A model generated the notes under the pieces. That model had not been told where the DNA came from, searched no databases, and saw nothing but the letters and a program-made list of their open reading frames with translations. A stretch of 64,000 nt of DNA, from positions 13,952,755 to 14,016,754 of the forward strand of contig CM048853.1 in the NCBI GenBank assembly GCA_026545225.1, in the 5' to 3' direction. Positions 34,065-44,430 of the stretch are shown here, in pieces. Source of the stretch: Cornus controversa. Its lineage: Eukaryota; Streptophyta; Magnoliopsida; Cornales; Cornaceae. The position numbers and the translations under genes are program-made. Each line of letters begins with the position of its first letter. Within the stretch, counting starts at the first letter, position 1.

Positions 34065-34107
34065 GACTCCCTCACGTGTAATACCCCGCTCCAACACATG
34101 GTATGAT
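34065..34107. repeat. 43-base copy of the left flank in front of the 3' LTR
   Basis: Identical to 29696-29738. It comprises 7 bases of host flank, the TCACG target site of the TRIM, the first 26 bases of the TRIM and the ATGAT target site of element B. Host flank inside an LTR element cannot arise by normal retrotransposition. Confidence 0.92.
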
Positions 34108-35616
34108 TGATAGGCGTTGAATGTTACGCATTCTAGCCTCTTAACTTATGTATTTTATTCTCTTAGTGATAGATTATTTTGTGATTTTACTTTGTTTTAG
34201 TGTTTTCTGTATTTTCAGGGCCTTAATGATTATTTCAGTTAAAACCGTGCTTTTGGGTTTTTAAAGAAGACATCCAAGATGGCGAGATGAAGCCTACATC
34301 AAGGAGATTCACTCAACCATTTATTTCAACTCAAATCAGCCCAAGAAAGAGGTCCAAGAGAATTACAGCTGTTTAAGAAGGTTTCGGGCCTGAAGCCCAA
34401 ATCTGTGCATAATGCAGTCTTAATCCCGTTTTGGAAAATGGACCAGAAGTCTTATTTTCGAGCCTCAAATCGACATTATTTCCACTTAGAGTTGAACGAA
34501 ATTTGATTCTGCACACTTTTGTATTTCATGAAAATTCCGTAAATCGGACTTCTAGTGGGTCAAAAGTTGGGCCGAAGTCAGCAGGAAAAACCCACCTGAT
34601 TAGTGCTGCGGGAAACCCTAATTAATTCCTAATTGGATTAGGACTTTGGTATATTCTCTTGGAGAATAAAGTGAAGACTTGGAGGCTGAATTGAGAGAGC
34701 TTACACACAGAGATTGGAGAGTCTGAGAGGGCTGAAGAGAACAGAAACATATTGCAGAGCCATTGGAGAACGAAGTCATACGCGTAATTCAGAAAGATGA
34801 TGTCTTCTTCCTCAACAGTTGAAGCTTCTTCTTCTACCATGAGCGGCTAGTTCATCCACTAGGGTTTTGATGTAGCCCTAACAAAGCATCAATGGTTGGA
34901 TTGTTTTAATTATTGGGGACCTTTATATACATGCATAGATTGTGTAATTGTGAGGATTCTTATTATAGAATTGAGCAATAAAAGTCTTGTAAATTCAATC
35001 TCAGTGATTTCTTATCTTATTTTAGATATTTAGTTGTTGTTATTGAACTCAATCTCTTTTGTTTTCTGTGATCATGAGAGAGATTATTACACAATGGTAA
35101 TCACTGAATATATTGTTATGAGCTTTGATGGATTATGCCTAGAGAAGATGAACCATACTGCACCCTAGATTAGAGTAGTTAGGCAGATGGCCCATGCCAA
35201 TCGAAGATAGTCCATGGCTTAGCCTTAATCATATGTTATCTTCTTGATGGATGAAGGTGAGCTTGTAGCCACCGACACCACTTATGCATGATGTAATTCC
35301 CCTATAGTTGATTCAATTGACCATTGATTGTGGAGTTAGTGGTGAAGTCAAACACCCTAGATTTCTCTCCTATTATCTTCACTATCTTGTTTACTTTGAT
35401 TTATTTTATTTTACTTTTTAATTAGTTTAGTTTAAAAATCAGAATTCTTTTCTTATAAATTTAATTAGAATTAATTCCGTAATCCAACTCGTCAGAACAT
35501 AATCCCTGAGGTACGATACCCCTTTCGATAGCCCTATTCTGCAAGGAATTCGTTCTATTGCGAAGTGTGGAAATTTTAATTGATATACTTTTTGAGTCAC
35601 ACTCACACACGAATCA
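34108..35616 (+). repeat. 3' LTR of element B
   Basis: Same length as the 5' LTR. The three differences I see all lie in the last 100 bases or so (TTTTGATAG/TTTCGATAG, CTAATCTG/CTATTCTG, GTGAAAA/GTGGAAA). It has an ATGAT copy on both sides, like a free-standing solo LTR insertion. Confidence 0.9.
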
Positions 35617-36083
35617 ATGATATTGTCCTCTTTGGGCCTGAGCCCGCACGGTTTTGCTCTTAGGTTTTACCCCAAAAGGCCTCATACCATTTGAAGAGAA
35701 CATACTACATATAAGCACATCCCCTTTTCCACACCCAGGCGATGTGTTAGAGCGGGGTATTACAATTAGGATCAGAGCCTGAACCCAGCTAGAAGTGTGC
35801 CGACGAGGACGTCGGGCTTCGTAGGGGGTGGATTGTAGTAACCCTTGTGGACGGGTGTGAGTGGACGGGTGCAAAGACAGACACTGGGCTGAGCTACCAC
35901 ACTGACAGGGTACAGGGCGCTCAATCCCACATTGCCTGGGTGTGGAAAAGGGGATGTGCTTATATGTAGTATGTTCTCTTCAAATGGTATGAGGCCTTTT
36001 GGGGTAAAACCCAAGAGCAAAACCGTGCGGGCTTAGGCCCAAAGCGGACAATATCATACCATGTGTTGGAGCGGGGTATTACA
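35617..36083. mobile_element. Right part of the inverted TRIM
   Basis: 35617 to about 35742: LTR on the minus strand. About 35743-35764: end of a + strand LTR. 35767-35778: primer-site-like TAGGATCAGAGC. 35821-35833: G-rich tract GTAGGGGGTGGAT. 35834-36083: complete + strand LTR (250 bases, TGTAGTAACC ... GGGGTATTACA). No coding capacity, as usual for TRIMs. Confidence 0.8.
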
Positions 36084-36088
36084 TCACG

Positions 36089-36920
36089 TGACCCAACAAT
36101 ACTAACATTCCTCCCTTGCGTGACACATTGACAGATAGCTGTCTCCCACCCCAAACGAGTACCTCCCCTTGACTTAACACGTGTCCCATAATCACCAGGC
36201 CTCATCTCACGTGCTCTCGGAGCGTGGACATCCTCTCGTGTTCTTCTTTGATTCTCCCACTCCCTTTGTAACTTCCAAAAGTCCACTGAGTTTCTTTGAA
36301 TGGACTAATTGCGGTGACCACCACTCCTCTTCTAAAATTAGGGAGTTAACATCTCTATCGACAAATGAATTCTCTGTCAACACTAATTTCGATGCACATT
36401 CCTCTGACAAAGTAACTTTGTAACCCACTTCTTCGCCTTCGTTAAGGACGAACGTTGGGATCTCCCCACCAACAACAGTGAGAACTACCTTCTCTGTCTA
36501 TTGTCTCATTGGCTTCTATTTTTTGGCCACAAATAGAGCTTGACACCACATATGTAATGGCAACCTATGTATTAAGATTCGCCTCTCCTTTTTCTTCTAT
36601 AGAAACCCAGAACACCCTATCCAAAAATACCAAATGTCTGGCAATAGGAATGCCTGACCCCAATTTCTCTTCTCTTCGTGTAATACTCTGACTGCCTCCT
36701 TGGATGATGGGAGGTGGAACAACAGCAACAGGCCATTCAGCAAGGCCGTAACTCTTATCCCACTCAAAACCTTCCAGACTTTTGTTGCCCACTCTCCAAT
36801 CTACACCAAGTAACCCACCTCCTTGTTAAATTGACCAACAAGGAACAACTGAAGCACTTCCTTCTACCAACATTTGCTTCATTTTGAAGGTGTCCTCTTG
36901 ATGATGTCCTAGCCTCGATA
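36089..36920 (-). pseudogene. Degenerate minus-strand coding remnant, family not recognised
   Basis: Minus-strand frames overlap in a way that suggests one broken gene. One (about 36900-36565) reads MKQMLVEGSASVVPCWSI, a stop, then LEGFEWDKSYGLAEWPVAVV and RREEKLGSGIPIARHLVFLD. Another (36428-36207) reads YKVTLSEECASKLVLTEN then LEEEWWSPQLVHSKK. A third (36286-36090) reads MDFWKLQREWENQRRTRED. It may be the N-terminal part of a LINE or other element protein. No catalytic motif is seen. Confidence 0.35.
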
Positions 36921-36993
36921 TTGCTGGAAGTGGGAAGTTGAAGTGACCTATCGCGTGAATGTGTCCTTATCGGTTTGTTACCTAAAGTTTGTG

Positions 36994-37302
36994 TTGTTGG
37001 ATACCACTCTCATGTTCACGTGGCACTCTTAACAGGATGCGTGTTAGCCCGTAAAAATTAGAGTTTGCCCTCCTTAACACCAATTGGTTTTAGGTGAGAT
37101 GGCGGCTTGAGATCTAACAAGTGGTATCAAAGCCAAGAGGTTACGGGTTTGATTCTAATGAGTGCCATTGTGCGGGGGAGTGGTGTTGGATACCACTCTT
37201 ATGTTCACGTTGCACTCTTTGTAGGATGTGTATTAGCCCATAAAAGATTAGAGTTTGCCCTCCTTAACACCAATTGGTTTTAGTTGAGATAGAGATCTGA
37301 CA
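36994..37302 (+). mobile_element. Complete small TRIM, family 2
   Basis: LTR 1 is 36994-37119 and LTR 2 is 37184-37302, both TGTTGGATACCACTC ... GATCT(A/G)ACA. The primer site TGGTATCAAAGCC lies at 37122-37134 and the polypurine tract GTGCGGGGGAG at 37170-37180. The whole element is only about 309 bases and has no ORF. A clear 5-base target duplication is not visible. Confidence 0.85.
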
Positions 37303-37628
37303 AGAGTTTGTTTGTTTGTTTTATTTTTTCATTTCACTTCCTTTTACTTTCACTTTCCACTATTAGTTTATACCCAACCAAACGGAACCTAGGTGTAGAG
37401 CATTGAACTGGAAAAGGGACAAAGGGGATTCAAGTATTCACTTGATTGAGTTACGTGTTTATTTTTTGCCATTATTCTGCCGGTCAAATTTGTTTATGCT
37501 TATGTTTTACGAGTTAACGTTATTTGGGTTACTTAAAGATTGTTGTATATGGGTTATATTAGTGGTCCATGGGAAGTTATGTGATTGGATCTTTATATGT
37601 GGTCCATGGAAAATTTATATAGTGTCAA
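37303..37628. other. Unassigned DNA between two TRIMs
   Basis: No supported feature; a T-rich stretch sits at the start. Confidence 0.45.
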
Positions 37629-38015
37629 TGTGATGTCCCATATCATCTGGGGGGAGGGGTTGTTGGCATTTATATATGTGGATGCCTCCTACATATGTAG
37701 AAGTGTTTTGAACACCATGAGCATGGAGGGTGTGCAAGGAGGACAATATCTACACAGTGGGGCGAGTTGTGACAAAATGGTATGAGAGCTAGTCCTCAGT
37801 TGGAAATGGGGTGCCTGCACAACCCTATGAGGGTTAGGCCATTGTGAACACTTGGTCCAACAAGGGGTGATTGTGATGTCGAACATTGCCTTGGAGGGAG
37901 AGGTTGTTGGCACTGTGTGTGGATGCATCCTACATGTGTACATGCATTTTGAAAACCATGAGCACGAAGAGTGTGCAAAACGGATAATATCTACACAATG
38001 GGGCGGGTCGTGACG
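37629..38015 (+). mobile_element. Complete small TRIM, family 3
   Basis: LTR 1 is 37629-37774 and LTR 2 is 37872-38015. Both run TGTGATGTC ... GGAGAGGTTGTTGGCA-type text ... TACACA(A/G)TGGGGCG ... GTGAC(A/G). The primer site TGGTATGAGAGCT (37778-37790) is one base off TGGTATCAGAGC. ACAAGGGGTGATTG before LTR 2 is a weak polypurine tract. The flanks GTCAA and CGCAA match at three of five positions, a decayed or chance duplication. No ORF. Confidence 0.8.
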
Positions 38016-38045
38016 CGCAAAGTTTAAAGTTTCTACTTTTGTAGT

Positions 38046-38777
38046 TGTTAGAGACAATGATTTAGATATCTTATCTTTAGAGTTTTGTTAATTAAAGATA
38101 AATATGAGATAAGGATCCTTAAATTTATCTCTATCTCAGGAATCAAAGAGAGAGGGGGAGAGATCAGTTGGTTTGAGACTGTTTCCAGTAAAATTTCTCT
38201 TTCACTAGAATTTTTCCACCAAATGTTGTTCCTTTTTTTCTTGTTGCGGAGTTATCTTCCTTTTTATTCTATGCAAAGCACATTTTAGCAGCCACAAGTG
38301 TTGAATCACGTTCTCAACTTAGTGATTCATATAAATTAAAGAAGATGACGAAAATTTATTTGCCATGATTCATTTGAATTAAAGAAGATTTATTTGTAGG
38401 ATCAAAATTAAGTTACTTTAATTATTATTTTGTATTACACACACACAATAGAGGTAAAAAAGAAAAGAAAAAGGGTAAAGTCAATCTTGCAAAGAAGATA
38501 AAGCATTTCACTGTTCCTTGCTCATCTTGGGGGAGATTATTAGAGATATTGACTTCTTATCACTAGACTTTGTTAATTAAAATGAGATAAGGATACATAG
38601 TCTTATCTATCTCAAGAATCAAATATGCCTTTAAATATAGGCATTGCCATTGTATTGTTTGAGTTGAGAAAAAATAGTGAAAATTAGAGCTCTCCGGTGG
38701 ATGTAGGCCTCTCAGGCCGAACTGCATAAATCATTTATACATTTTGTTCAAAATTTATCAATGGTATCGGTATCAGC
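38046..38777 (+). mobile_element. Copia-type LTR remnants
   Basis: A partial LTR (38046 to about 38150, TGTTAGAGACAATGA ... GATAAGGATCC) is repeated at 38538-38760, behind a polypurine tract CTTGGGGGAGATT. The second copy has a TATA-like TTTAAATATAGG and a block GTGGATGTAGGCC..CGAACTGCA, typical of copia LTR leaders. It is followed directly by TGGTATCGGTATCAGC, which looks like a primer site. An LTR with a polypurine tract before it and a primer site after it is odd (see findings). No coding sequence remains. Confidence 0.55.
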
Positions 38778-39547
38778 ATAAACCTTTTGTTTAATAAATG
38801 CATACCTTTTAGGCGTCAAGATTTGTTGTATGTATTAGCTCTAGAACTATAAAGTGACTCATAAAATGACTTAAAAACATGATCCTTCTTCTTCTTCTTC
38901 TTTTTTTTCTTCTTTTAATCTAGGCAATCAGATGTTGTCATCTAGAGGCCATTTTTCTTATTTTTACATCCTAATGCCTTAGTTTTATTACTCTTAACCC
39001 TTTTCATATTTTTGGCCTTCAATGTAAGACCTCAAAACCCTAATTAGTTGTCTTAATTTCAAACAACCAATTCTCTGTAATTACAGCAAACAATCACTTC
39101 TAAAACCTAGAAAAATCTTATCCATCCTAGTTTTCAGAGCCTACAACCCTTTAAATGTTAAACCTATAAATTTCCTTTTTGTAACCTTTACGTACAATAA
39201 ACCTAATTTTAGGCAGTATCATTTTGTAGTGCTTTGCTACATCATCTCCTCTCTCTTTTTCTATATCTGTTATTGTTTTAGTTATTGGTGATACAGGTTG
39301 TACAGAATGTCACATGTTGTCTAGAATGACAAAAAGGTGCTTGTGCTGTTATTAGATTAATGTTAATTTTATTCATATTACACTAGCAAAACACTCCATT
39401 AATGTATAGTAGCACTGCTGCTAAAAAGAAATATAGATCCATGTGATTGATATTTATGTTGATTTAACTTGGTGTACGAATATGATAATGCAAAGTCATT
39501 TTCTTGTCTATGCACCAGTGCAAACAAGGCCTATGATACTTGAGGGC
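38778..39547. other. Unassigned DNA
   Basis: AT-rich with a TTC/CTT microsatellite near 38885-38915; no gene seen. Confidence 0.5.
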
Positions 39548-39751
39548 CCTTTTGTACTTGTTATATCGTTCTGGACAATAACAAGAATTCGTTGGGCATA
39601 AGCATTGTGTTGGGCATGTTTTCAATATGTCAAATTTTGTTAAGCAAATTCTGTAACTCTGCCATTTCACCAACATATGACTCGCATCAAGTCTCATCTT
39701 AGTTAAGTTTTAATATTAAAGTATGTATATGTTTGTGGGTTAAAATGGTCA
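39548..39751. repeat. 204-base dispersed repeat, copy 2
   Basis: Partner of 20851-21054, same length. Its right end (TTAAAATGGTCA) touches the start of a gypsy RT fragment within a few bases, whereas copy 1 is not next to RT. Confidence 0.8.
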
Positions 39752-39756
39752 ATTAG

Positions 39757-42262
39757 AGGACCTAAGGGTGAAAGGTTTCATACGTCTTAGTGTGTCACCT
39801 TCGATAGCACCGGTCCTTTTTGCTAAGAAGAAGGATGGGTCACTACGGTTATGTATTGACTACCAGAAACTAAACCTTGCAACAATCAAGAACAAATATC
39901 ATTTGCCAAGGATAGATGATTTGTTTGATCAACTTAAGGGAGCGAAGTGTTTCTCCAAGATTGACTTGAGGTTGGGGTACTACCAATTGAGAGTCAAGGA
40001 GGAGGATGTCTCAAAGACGGCTTTTCAAACACGGTATGGTCATTATGAGTTCCTTGTAATGTCTTTTGATTTAACAAATACACCGGCGACATTTATGGAC
40101 TTAATAAATTGGGTGTTTAGTGCATTCCTTGACGACTATGTAGTAGTGTTCGTGGATGATATTCTTGTGTATTCTTCATCAAGGGAGGAACATGAGAATC
40201 ATTTGAGGACGGTGTTATAAATTCTAAGAAAAAATTGATTGTATACCAAATATGAGAAGTGTGAGTTTTGGTTACCAGAAGTGAAGTTTCTCGGACATGT
40301 GGTTTCAAAAGGGAGAGTTTCTGTGGATCCTTTCAAGATAAAGATTGTAATGGATTGGGAATGGCTAAAGAATGTATTTAAAATTTAGAATTTCTTGGGA
40401 TTAGCTGGTTTTTACCAGAGATTTGTGGGAGATTTTTTAGGTTAGCGACACCTATGACGAGACTCACTCATAAGGGAGTCAAATTTGCATGGAATAAAGC
40501 TTGTGAGCTTGCTTTCTGGGATTAAAGAAGAGATTAACTACTGCTCTAGTTTTAGTGATTTCGGAATGTGGGTTGGGATATGTTATATATTGTGATGCTT
40601 CACGTGATGGATTGGGTTGCGTGTTGATGCAAACGGGAAGAGTTGTTGCTTATGGGTCATGTTAACTAAAGACAAATGAGCAAAACTACTCAACTCATGA
40701 TTTGGAATTAGCGGCGATTATTTTTGCTTTAAAGGGGTGGAGACATTACTTGTACTGGGAGAAATTTGAAGTCTTCTCTGATTACAAGAGTTTCAAATAT
40801 CTCTTTACTCAAAAAGATTTGAACTCTAGGCAATGGAGATGGGTCAAATACATGCAAGATTATAACTTTGATCTTCAGTATCACCCGGGAAAGGCCAATG
40901 TAGTAGCCAATGCCTTGAGTAAAAAATCACATGGAATGTTGGCTAGCATTGCCATTCGAGAATGAAAGATGATGGAAGACATAGCGGAGTTGGGCTTGTA
41001 CTTCAGTGAGGATAGTGAACCGACTACCTTGTTTATCCTTGTTGCTCAACCGACTTTGGTTAATGATGTAATTGAGGCATAAGGGCAAGATGAGGAAATG
41101 AAAGTTATTCACACTCGGATTTCGGGTGGTGAAGTTGTGGAAGGGTGATCTTTGTATAAGGATGGGAGTTTATGATTCAAAGGGAAGATGTATGTACCTA
41201 TTTTGTGTAGGGAGGGTATTCTTCGAGAATTCCATTGTTCTAGGCTTGCGGTACGTCCTAGTGAGACGAAAATGTATTACAACCTAAGCCGACAGTATTG
41301 GTGGAAAGCTATGAAAAGGATGTGGCTGAATTTATGGCTAAGTATCTTACTTACCAACAAGTGAAAGCTGAATATCAAAGATTGGCTGGCTTGTTACAAC
41401 CATTGTCAGTGGCAGAATGGAAATGGGAGCGTATCACCATGGATTTCGTGACAGGACTTCCGAGGTCACAGAGGGGACATGATGTCGTGTGGGTCTCGAT
41501 AGATTGACTAAGATGACTCATTTTCTACTTATTCGGGTCACGGATGGTGCAGAGAAACTTAGTAAATTATATGTGGAGTAAATTATGAAGCTTGATGGAG
41601 TGCCAGTGTCTATTATTTTAAACAGGGATCCTAGGTTCACTTCACGATTTTGGCAGGGTTTCAGTTAGCTCTTGATACAAGGTTGCATTTCAGTACAACT
41701 TTCCATCCTCAGACTAATGGTCAGTTAGAGCATACCATCCAGATATTGGAGGATATGTTTAGAGCTTATATCTTGAATTTTGGAGGAAATTAGGAAGACC
41801 ATTTGTCGTTGGTGGAGTTTGCCTACAACAATAGTTACTAAGCTAGCATAGAAATGGCACATTTTAAGGTACTGTATGGTAGACCATGTAGGTCATTGGT
41901 TTGTTGGACTGAGGTGGGGCAGACAGCTGCCTTGGGATCGGATATAGTTTATGAGACTACGGAGAAATTCAAATTGATTTGTCAATGGTTGATCACGGCA
42001 CAAAGTAGATAGAAAAGTTATGATGATCGAAGGAGGAGACCTTTGTCATTTGAGGTGAGAGACCATGTGTTTCTCAAGGTTTCTCCACGCAAGGGGTTGA
42101 TGAGATTCGGAAGGAGTGGCAAGTTATTGCTGAGATTTATTGGACCATTCGAGATTTTGGAGTGTGTTGGCGAAGTGGCTTATCGATTAGCTTTGCCACC
42201 AATTAGAGGGAGTTCACAATGTCTTTTATGTTTCCATATTGAGAAAATATGAGCTAGATCCA
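39757..42262 (+). pseudogene. pol: Ty3/gypsy chromovirus-type pol remnant (RT, RNase H, integrase)
   Basis: RT (39768-40220): [20 protein letters not shown], then [20 protein letters not shown], and the catalytic FVDDILVYS (about 40149-40175). RNase H: YCDASRDGLGCV-type text near 40590, [20 protein letters not shown] and [20 protein letters not shown]. Integrase: WWKAMKRD, WERITMDFVTGLPRS (first catalytic Asp), then a broken core with PQTNGQ-type text near 41710. The GPY/F end (LLRFIGPFEILECVGEVAYR) lies at 42043-42252. Many stops and frameshifts. The start of RT, gag and both LTRs are missing. It differs from elements A and B, as the FVDD box shows. Confidence 0.87.
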
Positions 42263-42285
42263 TAATATATTTTGGGTTGGACAGA

Positions 42286-43874
42286 CTGTCACGCCCGAAA
42301 TCCAGTTTATCGGGACTCCCCCGGTCTGAGCCCGAATTCCAAGGTGTGAACCCGTTCACTCAACCACATGAACTATTCCAACACTAATCTCACCTTGATA
42401 TTATGCTCTGATACCAAGTTGTCAGGCTCCAAAATCCAGTCTGTCGGGAATCCCCTGATCTGAGCCCGAATCCCAGGTATCACGATTGCCCGATCGTCAC
42501 TCTACGACCCGAACAACCATGGCAATCTACTACCAACATCACCCTCAGTTCTTACCCGGAACACCAGATCATTAAATACAACGGAAGTCTTTACATTATC
42601 GATACATTCATCCTTTGCCAAATATTTTACAATGACCAAGCAATCTAGATGGTTATCTCAAAATCAGTGTAAGCATTTATAGCACCATTAACATCATACT
42701 TGCAAGCATACATAACCAATTCAAGGACACTACAAACATCATTTAATAAAAACATATATACATAGGTTCATTCACAACCCTCAGTCCCTGCAACTTTTTG
42801 CACAATCGAAACCATCATTTCGCACAATTGAAGTGTTGGTTTTGCATAATCGAAATGAAGGTTTTGCATGATCGAAGTAGTATCGAAGTTCTATCGAAGG
42901 TTTTCAACATTCGGGATCTCACACTACAATCTTTTGCACATGCGAAATGGTACTTTTACACAATCGAGAATTTTGATTATGCGAAATAATGATTTCGCAC
43001 AATCAAAATTCCTCTGTTGAGAATTTTGCTATCTCACACTTTGCTCATTTTTTGATCAAATCTCTATTTTTAACATGCATGCCCCTCATGTTCATCACTA
43101 ATCCATCAACACAATCATCCTCACAAGTTTATACATGTGAAAATAAACATAATTAAAAGATCATCATTTAAAACGTCTAGCATTATACCATGCCTATAAT
43201 ATGTAGAATTATAAGTCGTAAACAACACATGCTTAAAAACGTATTTAAACGTATACAACCATAAGGAATAAATAACACATGTTCTCGAAAACATAAATGG
43301 TCTTACATATTTTTCACATGCATGTAGTCCACAATTTGAACATATATAACAATAAAATAATTCAAAATAGGAAATCCTATCACTTGAGTCCAACTCATGA
43401 ATGCTCACCATCAACAATCTCCTTGTCATACCCTGAAAAATGTTTTTGTAGGGAGATGAGTTCAATGACTCAAAATAATATGTTGTGCAATCCATTCAAG
43501 TTCTCATTTCATATCATTGGATAAAGGCAATTCAACATACATAGTCAAGCTACTTGTCATGCTTCCTAGCATTCTAGTCAAAGTTACAACGTTCATTTCC
43601 GTGTCATACTCATCAAATGCATTGACAACCACAATATTCACAACATGCTTCATTGTATAATCTATCATATCTATAACATATGACATAACTGAATTCATAC
43701 ACAATTCACCCAATTCACATAAGCCACGTTATTTCATATAAAACTCAACACAAAATCACATTGCTCTCAGAATTGAACTTACACTCACACACACCTTTAA
43801 GATATGTACCGAAGTCCCACATCTCAAGTCCTTGGTTGTTATGGGCTACTAACCCATCCGGTTACCATCCAACT
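42286..43874 (-). repeat. LTR remnant on the minus strand with primer site
   Basis: TGTCACGCCCGAAATCCAG (42286) and TGTCAGGCTCCAAAATCCAG (42420) start two related stretches of 60 bases or more (both with TCTGAGCCCGAAT). The complement of a methionine-type primer site, GCTCTGATACCA, lies at about 42405-42416 just before the second. On the minus strand this is LTR, primer site, short internal remnant, truncated LTR. The right LTR probably continues past the TRIM at 43875. It holds an array of near-palindromes at 42795-43015. The right end is not certain. Confidence 0.5.
42795..43015. repeat. Array of TTTCGCACAATCGAAA-like near-palindromes in the LTR remnant
   Basis: About eight words such as TTGCACAATCGAAA, ATTTCGCACAATTGAA, TTTTGCATAATCGAAAT, CACATGCGAAAT and ATTTCGCACAATCAAAAT. 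The outer arms (ATTTCG ... CGAAAT) equal those of the TCGATTGATCGA arrays, but the centre differs. Confidence 0.65.
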
Positions 43875-44430
43875 TGTAATACCTCGCTTCAACACATGGT
43901 ATGATATTGTCCGCTTTGGGCCTAAGCCTGCACGATTTTGCTCTTGGGTTTTACTCCAAAAGGCCTCATACCATTTGAAGAGAACATACTACATATAAGC
44001 ACATCCCCTTTTCCACACCTAGGCGATGTGGGATTGAGCACCCTGTACCTTGTCAGTGTGGTAGCTCAGCCCAGTGTCTATCTTCACACCCGTCCACAAG
44101 GGTTAATACAATCCACCCCCCTACGAGGCCCGACGTCCTCGTCGGCACACTTTCGGCTGGGTTCAGGCTCTGATACCAACTATAATACCTCACTCTAACA
44201 CATGGTATGATATTATCCGCTTTGGACCTGAGCCCGCACGGTTTTGCTCTTAGGTTTTACCCCAAAAGGCCTCATACCATTTGAAGAGAACATACTGTAT
44301 ATAAGCACATCCCCTTTTCCACACCCAGGCAAAGTGGGATTGAGCACCCTGTACCCTGTTAGTGTGGTAGCTCAGCCCAGTGTCTGTCTTCGCACTCGCC
44401 CACTCACACCCGTCCATAAGGGTTACTACA
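43875..44430 (-). mobile_element. Complete TRIM, family 1 (same family as the inverted TRIM)
   Basis: Minus strand. LTRs are at 44181-44430 and 43875-44110. The primer site TGGTATCAGAGCC (complement at 44166-44178) lies next to the first LTR. The polypurine tract (complement ATCCACCCCCCTAC, 44111-44124) lies before the second. Flanks CAACT (43870-43874) and TAACT (44431-44435) are a 5-base target duplication with one change. 556 bases in total, no ORF. The second LTR has lost its TG (now TA). This copy gives the normal structure against which 29708-36083 is abnormal. Confidence 0.88.

Larger units (their letters stand above)
29739..35616 (+). mobile_element. Element B: deleted Athila-like gypsy element, recent
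   Basis: Two 1,509-base LTRs (29739-31247, 34108-35616) begin TGATAGGC and end CGAATCA. They differ at only three positions that I could find. Target duplications ATGAT lie at 29734-29738 and 35617-35621. A further ATGAT (34103-34107) precedes the 3' LTR, where an internal polypurine tract should be. The interior keeps gag and protease only; RT, RNase H and integrase are absent. It would depend on another element's enzymes if mobile at all. Confidence 0.85.
29708..36083. mobile_element. TRIM with inverted LTR structure, interrupted by element B
   Basis: TCACG at 29703-29707 and 36084-36088 flanks the whole unit. The left end starts TGTAATACCCC, the reverse complement of the right end GGGGTATTACA. 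Both outer ends are therefore the same LTR terminus. The left arm (29708-29738 plus 35617 to about 35742) is the LTR on the minus strand. It is fused near GATGTG|TTAGAGCGG to the last 22 bases of a + strand LTR, followed by a primer-site-like TAGGATCAGAGC (35767-35778), a short internal part, a G-rich tract and a complete + LTR. Element B sits in the left arm with ATGAT duplications. A normal copy of the family is at 43875-44430. Confidence 0.8.

Noticed and set aside
36989..37310. GTTTG as target duplication of the family-2 TRIM
   Set aside because: GTTTG occurs on both sides, but using it would require LTR ends that are not TG...CA. The apparent match lies in a simple GTTTGTTTG run.
43121..43713. 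Two minus-strand frames of 124 and 69 codons
   Set aside because: AT-rich LTR sequence with no recognisable domain; they overlap in position with LTR remnants that have no coding role.
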